DNA from: Mucilaginibacter sp. OK268
GTDB taxonomy: Bacteria > Bacteroidota > Bacteroidia > Sphingobacteriales > Sphingobacteriaceae
Length of the DNA: 64,000 nt
Assembly (NCBI RefSeq): GCF_900103125.1
Contig: NZ_FNJV01000002.1
Coordinates: 868,001-932,000 of the forward strand
Reading direction: 5' to 3'
The notes under the pieces are model-generated. The model searched no databases. It saw only the letters and a program-made list of their open reading frames with translations, and was not told the DNA's origin. Shown here piece after piece: positions 16,821 to 25,998 of the stretch (the first letter of the stretch is position 1; every line of letters starts with the position of its first letter). The translations under genes and the position numbers were made by a program.

Positions 16821-17942
16821 TTATTTATCTTTTACTGTTGATCCGTTCCTGATCTCGTCTGAGGCTACTTTCACCAGTTTATCATCTGGTTTAATGTCAC
16901 CATAAACTTCCATCATGTCGCCCGATGTTAAGCCTTTTTTAGCGTCGACCCATATGGCTTTATGATTTACCACTTTAATTACAAACACCTTTTCGGTTGA
17001 AGTATAAACAGCGGTTTTAGGCACTACATAAGCGCTATCACCACCAGGCAATGGTACGCTCACTTCGGCAAACATGTGAGGCAAAAGCTTTTTATCTTTA
17101 TTGTATACGTCCATTTCCAAACGCTCAGCCCTTAATTTTTCATCCAAAGCACCAGCCAGACGTTTCACCTGGGCGGTAAATTTTTGGTTGGGTAATGCTT
17201 TCACGGTAAAATCCACTTCGCTTTTATTGCTCAATGAACCGGTAGAACTTTCTGGTATAGATACTACCAAACGCAGCCTTTTCTGATCCTGAAGTGTAAA
17301 CAAAGGATCCGTGCTTTTGCCACCCGGACCTACATAGGCACCCAGGTTTACATTACGACTGCTGATCACCCCATCAAAAGGAGCGCGTATTTCCAGGTAA
17401 GCCAGGTTAGCGGCAACTTCTTTATAGGCCGATTTTGCAGCTTCTACATTGGCCAGATCAGAGTTTTTCTTGGCTTCTGCCTGCTCCAGGTCATTTTGCG
17501 ATACGGTACCGGGAGTTTTGCTGGTGCTTACCAACCGGTCATAAGTAGCTTTGCTGGCATAGTAAATAGCTTCCTGTTGTTTTATTCGGGATTGCGCGCC
17601 TGCTAACTGCGAGTTGATCTCAGGTGCTTCTAAAACACCCAGTAATTGTCCCTGGTGAACTTCAGAACCGATATCAACCAGCAGTTTTTTCACATAACTG
17701 TTCACCTTAGCATACAGGTCTACCTGTTGGTAAGGGATCAGTTCGCCGGGAATAGTAACCGAGCCGCTCAGCTTTCCTTTTTTAACCGCAACCAGCTCAA
17801 CCGATGGAGTTTCCACCGCTTCCTGCTGTTGCTCTTCTGCGCTTTCTTTTTCTTTTTCCTCGGAGTGGCAAGCACTCAGGAAACTTATAGCTACCGCTAA
17901 TACGGCAAGCATAATGGTAGATCTATTTTTAAGCTTTTTCAT
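16821..17942 (-). CDS. RND efflux membrane fusion protein (periplasmic adaptor)
   Basis: A 373-residue adaptor of a tripartite RND pump. A lipoprotein signal ends LSAC, so the protein is probably anchored in the inner membrane. An acidic, Glu/Gln-rich stretch follows. The barrel-sandwich hybrid domain is seen in VDLYAKVNSYVKKLLVDIGSEV and the second lipoyl half in LEIRAPFDGVISSRNVNLGAYV, with a helical hairpin between. I use the ATG at 17942; one at 17960 is possible. Either overlaps the pump gene's stop codon (17929-17931), so the two are translationally coupled. It is the last gene of the TolC-pump-adaptor operon. Confidence 0.93.
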   Translation of the reverse strand: MKKLKNRSTIMLAVLAVAISFLSACHSEEKEKESAEEQQQEAVETPSVELVAVKKGKLSGSVTIPGELIPYQQVDLYAKVNSYVKKLLVDIGSEVHQGQLLGVLEAPEINSQLAGAQSRIKQQEAIYYASKATYDRLVSTSKTPGTVSQNDLEQAEAKKNSDLANVEAAKSAYKEVAANLAYLEIRAPFDGVISSRNVNLGAYVGPGGKSTDPLFTLQDQKRLRLVVSIPESSTGSLSNKSEVDFTVKALPNQKFTAQVKRLAGALDEKLRAERLEMDVYNKDKKLLPHMFAEVSVPLPGGDSAYVVPKTAVYTSTEKVFVIKVVNHKAIWVDAKKGLTSGDMMEVYGDIKPDDKLVKVASDEIRNGSTVKDK

Positions 17943-20900
17943 GATGATGCAAAGGGACATAAAATTTACTTTCTTTATCTTCTGGGTCTAATGATACTGA
18001 TTGTGTGCTGGCATTACCTTGTACCCAGGCAAAAACCAATGGTAATATTAACAGGGCTGCAAATGTTGAAGCAATAAGCCCGCCAATAACCGCACGGCCA
18101 AGTGGTGATGTCTGGTCGCCACCTTCGCCCAGGCCGGATGCCATCGGGATCATACCTACAACCATCGCCAAACTGGTCATTAATATAGGACGCAAGCGCA
18201 AAGCTACAGCTTCGCGGGCGGCTTTCAAGGCGTCGCCGTTATGTTTACGTAACTCTTCGGCATTGGTTATCAATAACACCGCGTTGGATATGGATACACC
18301 TACCGACATGATCATACCCATGTACGATTGCAGGTTAAGTGTCGCCCCGGTTAATTTAACCAGGAATAATGATCCGAACAATACAGCCGGCACCGTTGAC
18401 AAAACAACTAACGACATTTTGAACGACTGGAAGTTGGCTGCCAGCATCAGGAATATTACGGCAATGGCTACCAATAAACCTGATTGTAAACTATCCAATG
18501 TGTCGGTTAGCGTTTGGCTCAGGCCGCGCATGTCAATCGTTAATCCGTGTGGTAATTTACCAATTGATTTAATAGCTTCCTGTACATCATGTGTGGCCGT
18601 GCCCAAATCTTTTTTGTTGATATTGGCAGTAACAGACATGGTTGGTATAGCGCCGATGTTATCATTCTCGCCATTGGTTACACCGGTTTTCACATCGGCA
18701 ACATCGCCTAATGTTGGTCTTGACTGATTGGCCAGTACAGGGATTTCCTTTACATCATTCAGACTTGCCATTTGATACTCAGGTATCTGTACCTGTACCA
18801 GGTAGCTCAAACCTGCACGTTCATCAATCCAGTTGTTTTTTTCGGTAAACCTTGATGATGAGGTAGAAGCGATCAGCGAGCGGGAAATATCATTTAAACC
18901 CACACCCAGTTGAGCCGCCCTTTGCCTGTCGATAGTAATATCTAAGGACGGATAATTGAACGACTGGCCTATCTGCGCATCGCGCAGATATTTGATCTGT
19001 TTTAATTTATCCAGCACCTTGAAAGCATATTCCTGGTTCTGTTTTTTGTTTTTACCTGCCAGGGTTACCTCAATCGGTGTAGGCGATCCCTGGCTCAGGA
19101 TCTTGTCGGTCAGTTCTATCGGCTCAAACGAGATCTTGATACCGGGCATTCTTTGCGCTATGGAATCCCTGAATTTTTCTTTCAGATCATCGAGGTTCAC
19201 TTTATAATCTTCGGTTAAGCTCACCTGCATAACTGCTTCCTGAGGACCAGCCATGAACATATATATCGGATTGGTGGAGAACGATGAGGGGTGTGTACCT
19301 ACCATGGTAGAGGTAATAGCAATGTGGTTTTTACCAACTATGTTACCTAATATATGCTGTGCTTTCACCACCTCTATCTCGGTACGCTCCAAACGGGTAC
19401 CATCAGGTGCACGTAAACGAACCTGGAAAGTTCCCGAGTTTACTTTAGGCAATACATCGCGACCAATAATATTAAAGAGCAGGAAGGCTAAACCACAAGC
19501 AACAATTACATAAACCGATACCAGGATCTTCCTATTAGGGAGCATTCTGTCCATCAGGCGCATAAAGCTATCCCTGAACTTATCAAAGCGGGTTACTTCT
19601 TTACCGGTATGCTCAAGCGCCCTTTTCATGGCTTTTTCTTTTTGCTCCCAAGGTTCACCCTCATCTTCCAAAGCAAAACCATCTGGATGGCTGTGGTCTT
19701 CGTGTTTGTTTACCATGATCCAGTTGGCCATGATAGGTACAAAGGTTTGCGCCAGGAAGTAAGAAACTATCATGGAGAAACCAATGGCCAATGCCAGCGG
19801 CAGGAACAAGGCTCCCGGGATACCTTTCATGGTAAAGGCCGGTGCAAACACTGCCAGGATACAAAACAGGATCAGCAATTTAGGGAAAGCGATCTCCTTA
19901 CAGGCATCCCATATAGCCAGGGCTTTTGGTTTACCCATATCAAAGTGCTGGTGTATGTTCTCGATCGTCACCGTCGACTCATCCACCAGGATACCAATAG
20001 CCAGCGACAAACCGCTCAGCGTCATGATATTGATCGTTTGTCCAAAAAGTGAAAGGAAAAATATAGCCGATATAATACAGGTTGGAATAGTTAATATTAC
20101 AATGAGTGCACCACGTTTATCACCCAGGAACAGCAATACCATTAAACCGGTTAGTACTGCGCCTATGGCTCCTTCTTCGGCCAAACTCTTCACCGCGTTA
20201 ATTACATAAACCGACTGGTCAAACACGAAGGACAACTTCACGTCGTCAGGCACCAAAGCCTGGAAACGTGGCAATGCCTTTTTCAAGTTCTGAACCACAT
20301 CCCAGGTTGAGGCTGTAGCCGATTTGGTGATAGGCAGATAAACAGAGCGTTTTCCGTTGATCAGCGCGTAACCGTTGGTGATATCCGCGCCGTCTTCAAC
20401 AGTAGCCACATCATGTAAAAAAACTGTTTGTACACCATTTTTGTATAATGGGATATTACCAAAATCAGGAATCTTTTTGATGGTGGTATTTGCCGGAGCC
20501 AGGTAGTTATAATCGCCTATACGTACGTTACCTGCCGGGGTGTTCTGATTGTTTTCGCGCAAAGCAGCCACGATCTGGTCGGGTGTTAAGTTATGCGAAC
20601 GTAACAATCCCGGATCAACCTTAATTACTACGGTACGCTGATTACCGCCAAAAGGAGCCGGTGCTACCAGACCGGGAACCGATGTAAATGCCGACCTGAT
20701 GTAAACCAGGGCGAAATCAAGTAACTCATTGTTGGATCTTGTGGGGCTACTCAGTACCAACTGACCAACCGGTAACGTGGAGGCATCAAACCTCAAAATA
20801 AACGGAGGCTGCGAGCCCTGCGGGAATGCCGACTGGGCCCTGTTGGTGAACGCCGTGACCTCCGCCGCGGCCTGTGCCATATTAGTACCTTCGTAAAAAG

Positions 20901-21180
20901 TAACTTTTATAAGTGTTAAACCTTGTACGTTTTTGGTTTCGATAGTTTTAACGCCCGAAACAAAAAGCAGCAGGTTCACATACTGCTTACCAAAATAAGC
21001 CTCCATTTGGTCGGGGGTAAAACCTCCGTAAGGGTGGGATATATAGATAACCGGCAGGTTAAGATCAGGAAAGATATCTATCTTGATAGTACGTACCGCA
21101 TTGATCCCGAAAAAAAACAGTCCGGCAACTATAACCAATATGGTAATTGGTTTTTGTAGCGCCCCTTTGATCATTCCCAT
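17929..21180 (-). CDS. RND efflux transporter permease (AcrB-like)
   Basis: A 1083-residue inner-membrane pump of the resistance-nodulation-division superfamily with about 12 membrane segments. The start MGMIKGALQKPITILV leads into TM1. TM4 carries LAIGILVDESTVTIEN, where AcrB has Asp407-Asp408; here the pair is Asp-Glu. TM10 reads MSVGVSISNAVLLITN, where AcrB has the proton-relay Lys940; here it is Ser. There is a charged cytosolic insert with KHEDHSHPDGF after TM6 and a C-terminus ending LHHHEKA. Substrate is not evident; heavy-metal pump hallmarks are absent. It lies between TolC and the adaptor in one operon. Confidence 0.93.
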   Translation of the reverse strand: MGMIKGALQKPITILVIVAGLFFFGINAVRTIKIDIFPDLNLPVIYISHPYGGFTPDQMEAYFGKQYVNLLLFVSGVKTIETKNVQGLTLIKVTFYEGTNMAQAAAEVTAFTNRAQSAFPQGSQPPFILRFDASTLPVGQLVLSSPTRSNNELLDFALVYIRSAFTSVPGLVAPAPFGGNQRTVVIKVDPGLLRSHNLTPDQIVAALRENNQNTPAGNVRIGDYNYLAPANTTIKKIPDFGNIPLYKNGVQTVFLHDVATVEDGADITNGYALINGKRSVYLPITKSATASTWDVVQNLKKALPRFQALVPDDVKLSFVFDQSVYVINAVKSLAEEGAIGAVLTGLMVLLFLGDKRGALIVILTIPTCIISAIFFLSLFGQTINIMTLSGLSLAIGILVDESTVTIENIHQHFDMGKPKALAIWDACKEIAFPKLLILFCILAVFAPAFTMKGIPGALFLPLALAIGFSMIVSYFLAQTFVPIMANWIMVNKHEDHSHPDGFALEDEGEPWEQKEKAMKRALEHTGKEVTRFDKFRDSFMRLMDRMLPNRKILVSVYVIVACGLAFLLFNIIGRDVLPKVNSGTFQVRLRAPDGTRLERTEIEVVKAQHILGNIVGKNHIAITSTMVGTHPSSFSTNPIYMFMAGPQEAVMQVSLTEDYKVNLDDLKEKFRDSIAQRMPGIKISFEPIELTDKILSQGSPTPIEVTLAGKNKKQNQEYAFKVLDKLKQIKYLRDAQIGQSFNYPSLDITIDRQRAAQLGVGLNDISRSLIASTSSSRFTEKNNWIDERAGLSYLVQVQIPEYQMASLNDVKEIPVLANQSRPTLGDVADVKTGVTNGENDNIGAIPTMSVTANINKKDLGTATHDVQEAIKSIGKLPHGLTIDMRGLSQTLTDTLDSLQSGLLVAIAVIFLMLAANFQSFKMSLVVLSTVPAVLFGSLFLVKLTGATLNLQSYMGMIMSVGVSISNAVLLITNAEELRKHNGDALKAAREAVALRLRPILMTSLAMVVGMIPMASGLGEGGDQTSPLGRAVIGGLIASTFAALLILPLVFAWVQGNASTQSVSLDPEDKESKFYVPLHHHEKA

Positions 21181-21201
21181 TATAAATGTGTATTACTGTT
21201 A

Positions 21202-22602
21202 TTAAAAATTATTAATGAATATGCCGAAATCGCCTGTAGCTGCCGATTTAAACAGCAGGGCCTGCCATACATTGTTTAAGGCAATGTAGCGGTCAACCTC
21301 GGCACGGTTCAGGGTATAAAGGGCCTGGGTAAAATCAACAATGTTGGCCAGTCCGTTTTTATATAAGGTATATTTCTGCTTATAAGCATCGCTCGCAGCC
21401 GAAACTTCAACCGGTACCTCGCGATAATTTTTTAATGAGTTGCCGATGCGGGTTTGTGCCAGTGCCAGCTGTGCTGTCAGTTGCTGCTCCACCAGGTCGT
21501 AATCATTTTTAAATTGCTCCGAAGTATATTTTTGCGATTGCACCTGGTAATGCACCCGGAAAGGGCTGGTAATATTCCAAACCATAGCCACACCAAACAG
21601 ATAGTTGTACCGGGTTGGGTTGGCGCCTGCTCCGTAACTGCTGTTAACGCTGTTGGGCTTGGTAGTATAATCATAATTAAAACCAGAGCCCCTGCCCTGG
21701 TATACACCAAACAAGGTAAATGTAGGGTAACTGAATGTTTTTAAATACTTGGCTTGCTCATCACTTACGCCAATGCGGTTTTGCAAATAACGTAATTGCG
21801 GGTGATCTGCCAGTTGCACCGCACTTAAAGCATCCAGTGTGGTGGGCAGCTTGGTAACAAAAGCGCTATCCAATAAAAAATCCTGCGCCGGGATACCCAG
21901 GTACACCGAAAGCTGGTTACTCTGATCCTGAACAGTTTGCTGCGTATTGGTCAGCGAGATCTTCGCATTGGATACTTCCGCGTTAGCCAAAGCCGAGTCG
22001 ACACCCGGATTCAGACCATTCTTTACACGGGCAACCACAACCTTTTGCAGATCCATGGCCCGGTTCAGGTTATCCTGCTGGGCTTTTGCCAATTGCTGGG
22101 CTGCCAGTAAATTTAAATAGGTGCTGGCTACACGAACTTCGTGCTGAAATTGCTCTTGAGCCAGGTCGGTCTCTTCACGGTTCACGATGTTCTTTTGCAC
22201 TTTGATGCGCTCATGCGATTTGCCGAAGCTGAAAAAATCCCAGCTTACATTGCTTAAATACAGGGAGCCGAATGCCGCGTTCCAGTTTTGCTTGGCCTGA
22301 GCCGGGCCTGACGATGCTACGGATAAACCACGGTAACCATACAAAGGTCCGTTTTGACCGTTGGCCGTTCCGTAGTCTTGTTGTGCCGAGATGCTTACAT
22401 CTGGTAAATATTCTGTGCGTGTTTCTTTTAGAAATGCCTTAGCAGCGTTTAACTGATTAGCCTTGGATTTGATGGTACCGTAATTAGCGAGTGCCATTTG
22501 TTCAGCATCTTTGATGTTTAAAACTTTTTGCTGAGCCTGAGCCTGGAAGACAAATAAAACACCTAAAAACAGAAGTAGTTGTTTTGAAGGTAGATTATAC
22601 AT
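21202..22602 (-). CDS. TolC-family outer membrane efflux protein
   Basis: A 466-residue outer-membrane channel, the exit duct of the tripartite pump. A signal peptide (MYNLPSKQLLLFLGVLFVFQAQAQ) leads to two repeats of long alpha-helical hairpins, with the conserved NYGTIKSKANQLNAAKAFL in the first half and NRIGVSDEQAKYLKTFSYPT in the second. The start at 22602 places the signal peptide at the N-terminus; an in-frame start 75 bases upstream would add an implausible extension. It is the first gene of the efflux operon and diverges from the LysR gene. Confidence 0.9.
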   Translation of the reverse strand: MYNLPSKQLLLFLGVLFVFQAQAQQKVLNIKDAEQMALANYGTIKSKANQLNAAKAFLKETRTEYLPDVSISAQQDYGTANGQNGPLYGYRGLSVASSGPAQAKQNWNAAFGSLYLSNVSWDFFSFGKSHERIKVQKNIVNREETDLAQEQFQHEVRVASTYLNLLAAQQLAKAQQDNLNRAMDLQKVVVARVKNGLNPGVDSALANAEVSNAKISLTNTQQTVQDQSNQLSVYLGIPAQDFLLDSAFVTKLPTTLDALSAVQLADHPQLRYLQNRIGVSDEQAKYLKTFSYPTFTLFGVYQGRGSGFNYDYTTKPNSVNSSYGAGANPTRYNYLFGVAMVWNITSPFRVHYQVQSQKYTSEQFKNDYDLVEQQLTAQLALAQTRIGNSLKNYREVPVEVSAASDAYKQKYTLYKNGLANIVDFTQALYTLNRAEVDRYIALNNVWQALLFKSAATGDFGIFINNF

Positions 22603-22691
22603 ATTGTGTATTTTATACACGGCAAAGGTAGGCCTATAGGATGTATGAAAAAAATGAATTAATTTTGTCATAATCATTAGTAAAATTCATA

Positions 22692-23636
22692 ATGAATATA
22701 GCACTCCACCACTTTCGCTTAGTTGATACCATATCAAAAGAGGGTACTTTAACTAAAGCAGCCGAAACATTGCACCTCACCCAATCGGCCCTGAGCCACC
22801 AGTTAAAGGAACTGGAAAAAGAGCTGGATATCGAAGTTTTTCACCGTGAAGGCAAAAAATTACATTTGTCTGAGATTGGCTACCGCTTTTTGCGCAGTTC
22901 TGAAAAGATCATCGCCGAAATACGCTCGATGGAAGAGGATATCCGCAATTACAAGAACGGCAAAACCGGCAAACTGAATATCAGCATGCAGTGCTACACC
23001 GCTTACCACTGGCTGCCAGGTGTGATAAAAGATTTTAAGAGCCAATGGCCCGATATCCATATCAACATCGTATCAGACGCTACCCGCCGTCCGCTGGAAT
23101 ATTTGATGCGCGGTGACCTGGACCTGGGTATTGTGCGCACCCAAATGGTGAACACCAAGATAACCTACGAACCTATTTTCGAGGATCGCCTGAATGCCAT
23201 TTTACCGGCCGACCATCCATTGGCCAAAAAGGACGTGATCAATATCTGCGATTTTCAGGATCAGGACCTGATACTGGCTCTTTACGACCCCAGCTACCAG
23301 GACACCCCATTGATTGAAACCCTGATCCAGGAGCAGCATGTAAAGCCCAAAACACTCAACCGTATACACTACACCGATGCCACCATCGAAATGGTAAACG
23401 CGGGCCTGGGTATCAGCGTAATGGCCGACTGGATAGTGAAACCTTACCTGGCCAACAGAAATGTGGTAGCCAAACCCCTGCACCATAGTGTGGCCAAAAG
23501 AACCTGGTACGCCGCTACCTGCAAGGATAACCCGGTGATACAGAATTTCCTGGCCTGCCTGAAAGTGTATTTTGCCCAGAACCAAATGTGCATGGAAGAA
23601 GAACATTTTGAAGAATTACTGGAACAAGTGGTTTAA
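22692..23636 (+). CDS. LysR-family transcriptional regulator
   Basis: A 314-residue LysR-type regulator. The N-terminal winged helix contains GTLTKAAETLHLTQSALSHQLKELE, and the C-terminal half is a periplasmic-binding-like effector domain. The wording of the recognition helix (TLHLTQSALSHQ) is closest to MetR among family members I know, but that is a loose resemblance. It diverges from the efflux operon across about 90 bases. That gap holds AATTAATT flanked by ATGA and TCAT (about 22651-22668), a possible LysR site. It probably controls the efflux operon and itself. Confidence 0.9.
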   Translation: MNIALHHFRLVDTISKEGTLTKAAETLHLTQSALSHQLKELEKELDIEVFHREGKKLHLSEIGYRFLRSSEKIIAEIRSMEEDIRNYKNGKTGKLNISMQCYTAYHWLPGVIKDFKSQWPDIHINIVSDATRRPLEYLMRGDLDLGIVRTQMVNTKITYEPIFEDRLNAILPADHPLAKKDVINICDFQDQDLILALYDPSYQDTPLIETLIQEQHVKPKTLNRIHYTDATIEMVNAGLGISVMADWIVKPYLANRNVVAKPLHHSVAKRTWYAATCKDNPVIQNFLACLKVYFAQNQMCMEEEHFEELLEQVV

Positions 23637-24954
23637 TTGTATCCTTGTACTTGGTATAAGTATTGGGATAAGCACAGGAACAGCAAGTAAAACGCTCGCG
23701 CCCACTACGCTTGACCTCACCCCAACCCTCTCCAAAGGAGAGGGAGCTAAAAAAAGGTTGCCAAGTAAAGTACTCTCCTTTGGAGAGGATTTAGGAGAGG
23801 TGGCCGCCAAACCCTTCCCCCAGCATTACTCCTACACCAAAGGTACCATCAAACCCAGGCATTTATCCCAGCAGCAACTGGATAAGCAAGTGGAGGTATT
23901 TTACGACCAGTGGAAAAAACGCTATGTAAAACCCGGCTGTACCCCCGGTCAATCCTACATCTGGTTTGAAAGAAAGGGCAAGGAATGTGTATCCGAAGGT
24001 CAAGGCTATGGTATGATCATCACGGTACTGATGGCCGGGTACGATAAAACCGCTCAAAATACATTCAACGGTCTTTACCAATATTACAAGGCCCATCCGG
24101 CCAAAACATCTCCCTACCTCATGGCCTGGGCGCAGGTAAAAGGCTGTAAAGATCTGGACCGCAGCACCGCTACTGATGGCGATATGGACATTGCCTATTC
24201 CCTGCTGCTGGCCGCCAAACAATGGGGCAATACCGGGAGCATCAACTACCTGCACGAGGCCCTGGGCATCATAGCGGCCATCATGCAGCATGAGATCAAC
24301 CAGAAAACTTATTCCATTTTGCTAAGCGATGCCATTGAGTATGATAGTGCCGACTACTTCGACACCCGCTCATCCGATTTTATGCCGAGCCATTTTAAAG
24401 CCTTTGAAGCCACTTTACATAACGGCAAATGGAAATCAGTAACCGACAATACTTATCGCCTCTTTGCGGCTATGCAGGCCCAATACAGCCCCGAGGCCGG
24501 CCTGGTGCCCGACTTTATCCGCAGTGTTCATAAAAACCCTCGCCCGGCACAGCGCAATTACCTCGAGTCGCCATACGATGGCTCTTATAATTATAATGCC
24601 TGCCGCGTACCCTGGCGCATAGCCAGCGACTATTTGTTATATGGCGATCACAGAGCAAAAGCTTTCGCCGATAAAATAAACCATTGGATCCGGGAAACCA
24701 CCAGCGGCAATCCCGATAATATTTCGGCAGGCTATACCCTGGCGGGCAATGATATCAAAGGACGGTATTTTGAGGCCTTAAGTTTTATAGCCCCCTTTAC
24801 CGTATCAGCCACGGTTGATCAAACTAACCAGCAATGGCTCAATAAACTGTGGGATTACCTGGTAGACTTTAAACTCAAAGATTACGATTATTACGATAAC
24901 AGCATTAAAATGCTGGACATGATCATCGTATCCGGCAACTACTGGAAACCATAG
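23572..24954 (+). CDS. Glycoside hydrolase family 8 enzyme
   Basis: A 460-residue enzyme of GH8, a family of inverting endoglucanases, chitosanases and exo-oligoxylanases. The proton donor matches E142 in CVSEGQGYGM, and the DGDMD block (ATDGDMDIAY, D202/D204) is conserved. An (alpha/alpha)6 barrel spans about residues 95-455. The N-terminus is a basic segment plus hydrophobic stretch (residues 21-38), consistent with a signal peptide. It starts inside the LysR gene and overlaps it by 65 bases, and no better start is visible. Residues about 46-79 are encoded by a palindromic repeat and are absent from normal GH8 proteins. Confidence 0.85.
   Translation: MPRTKCAWKKNILKNYWNKWFNCILVLGISIGISTGTASKTLAPTTLDLTPTLSKGEGAKKRLPSKVLSFGEDLGEVAAKPFPQHYSYTKGTIKPRHLSQQQLDKQVEVFYDQWKKRYVKPGCTPGQSYIWFERKGKECVSEGQGYGMIITVLMAGYDKTAQNTFNGLYQYYKAHPAKTSPYLMAWAQVKGCKDLDRSTATDGDMDIAYSLLLAAKQWGNTGSINYLHEALGIIAAIMQHEINQKTYSILLSDAIEYDSADYFDTRSSDFMPSHFKAFEATLHNGKWKSVTDNTYRLFAAMQAQYSPEAGLVPDFIRSVHKNPRPAQRNYLESPYDGSYNYNACRVPWRIASDYLLYGDHRAKAFADKINHWIRETTSGNPDNISAGYTLAGNDIKGRYFEALSFIAPFTVSATVDQTNQQWLNKLWDYLVDFKLKDYDYYDNSIKMLDMIIVSGNYWKP
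23711..23803. repeat. Palindromic repeat inside the GH8 coding sequence
   Basis: ACCCTCTCCAAAGGAGAGGG at the left and CTCTCCTTTGGAGAGGAT at the right are inverted copies of the widespread CCTCTCC-AAAGG-AGAGG intergenic repeat. The outer words (CCTCACCCC, GGAGAGGTGG) also pair. It is read in frame as PTLSKGEG...VLSFGEDLGEV. Confidence 0.85.
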
Positions 24955-24958
24955 TTTT

Positions 24959-25017
24959 GATTTCGGATTAACTTTGTTGAGGATTTTGCCGTTTTGGATG
25001 TTCGATTTCGGATTTCA
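24959..25017. repeat. Single TTCGGATTT arm with a 28-bp shared block
   Basis: GATTTCGGATT, the block ATTAACTTTGTTGAGGATTT (shared with 4638-4665) and GGATGTTCGATTTCGGATTT follow one another. The last word matches the arms around the four-helix-bundle gene. No facing arm is seen within the gap, so it may be a solo arm. Confidence 0.65.
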
Positions 25018-25044
25018 GCTCGTAGTCGGTGTTCCGAAGAATAG

Positions 25045-25189
25045 ATTTTGGCTAAAGCCTGTAAATGCTTCCGCTATCCGTCCCATAAATGAGACGGCAA
25101 TGAATAAAATGTCAATTGATTTATTCCTTCATTGCCGTTGGTTTTAACCAACGGATTACAAGTAAACAGCTATGGGCTTTAGCCAAAAT
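25045..25189 (-). repeat. GGCTAAAGCC cloverleaf repeat, copy A
   Basis: The outer arms ATTTTGGCTAAAGCC and GGCTTTAGCCAAAAT pair. Inside are two hairpins, CCGTCCCATAAATGAGACGG and CCGTTGGTTTTAACCAACGG, joined by CAATGAA/TTCATTG. It is inverted relative to the copies at 26949-27089 and 56243-56379. Confidence 0.9.
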
Positions 25190-25314
25190 CAGGCTTTTTT
25201 ATTCTTTCCAACAAGTGCGGTGATAAAACAGACCACAGAGTTGAGTCATGATTTAAGGTTTAGGATTTAATTCTTATATTTCCTAAACAGTCATCGCAAA
25301 AAGCCTCCTTCTTG

Positions 25315-25411
25315 GCGCAAGTCTTGTGTTTAGGGGTTGAGGGCAATGGCTGACTTGTGACCGAACAAGCACAAGTCATCTACCCCATAAACACCCGCTC
25401 AAGACTTGCGC
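25315..25411. repeat. Nested hairpin GCGCAAGTCTTG
   Basis: GCGCAAGTCTTG (25315-25326) pairs with CAAGACTTGCGC (25400-25411). Inside, GACTTGTG pairs with CACAAGTC. The rest of the 24955-25508 gap holds no gene that I can see. Confidence 0.75.
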
Positions 25412-25508
25412 TAAAAATTGTTATCACCGTACCGCACGCTACTTCAATCCCAATATTCGGTTTTAAGCTTTAGAATTTCGAACTTAGTGTTTAGAATTTA
25501 AACCTCCA

Positions 25509-25931
25509 ATGGAACAATACCAGAAAATGTATTTGTACAAACGGATAGTACAGGCAAAACTATTCATCGACAGCCATTTCTCTGAAAATATTGACGTTTC
25601 TAACATAGCCGATGAAGCATGCTTTTCAAAATACCATTTCATCAGGCTTTTTAAATCCATCTACGGCAAAACTCCCCACCATTATCTCACAAAGGTTCGG
25701 ATAGACAACGCCCAACTATTATTAGCAGAGGGTAAGCCCATTATTGATGTTTGTTTACAGATAGGTTTCGACAGTCCAACATCATTCACGGCGGTATTCA
25801 AAAAAATAGTGGGCAAAACGCCATCGGCATTTCAAAATGATCAAAAAACAAAGCAACAGGCCATCCGCGTCAACCCGCTATCCGTCGTTCCCAATTGCTT
25901 TGCAGAATCTCATGGCTACATCAAAAAATAG
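25509..25931 (+). CDS. AraC-family regulator, DNA-binding domain only
   Basis: A 140-residue protein made almost wholly of the AraC/XylS two-helix-turn-helix domain. The first HTH is IDVSNIADEACFSKYHFIRLF and the second is IIDVCLQIGFDSPTSFTAVFKK, followed by the signature VGKTPSAFQ. No ligand-binding domain is present, as in the SoxS/MarA size class. It is followed closely by a VOC gene and a DUF1569 gene in the same direction, and this AraC-VOC-DUF1569 row may be co-transcribed. Targets are unknown. Confidence 0.88.
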   Translation: MEQYQKMYLYKRIVQAKLFIDSHFSENIDVSNIADEACFSKYHFIRLFKSIYGKTPHHYLTKVRIDNAQLLLAEGKPIIDVCLQIGFDSPTSFTAVFKKIVGKTPSAFQNDQKTKQQAIRVNPLSVVPNCFAESHGYIKK

Positions 25932-25998
25932 CAATTTTCAAGAGGTAATAATGTAATTGATTACCCATGTTTGTATTGCTAACCAACACCTACAAAAA

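Noticed and set aside
19609..20052. 147-residue open frame opposite the RND pump gene
   Set aside because: It is antisense to well-conserved pump membrane segments and has no domain or signal of its own.
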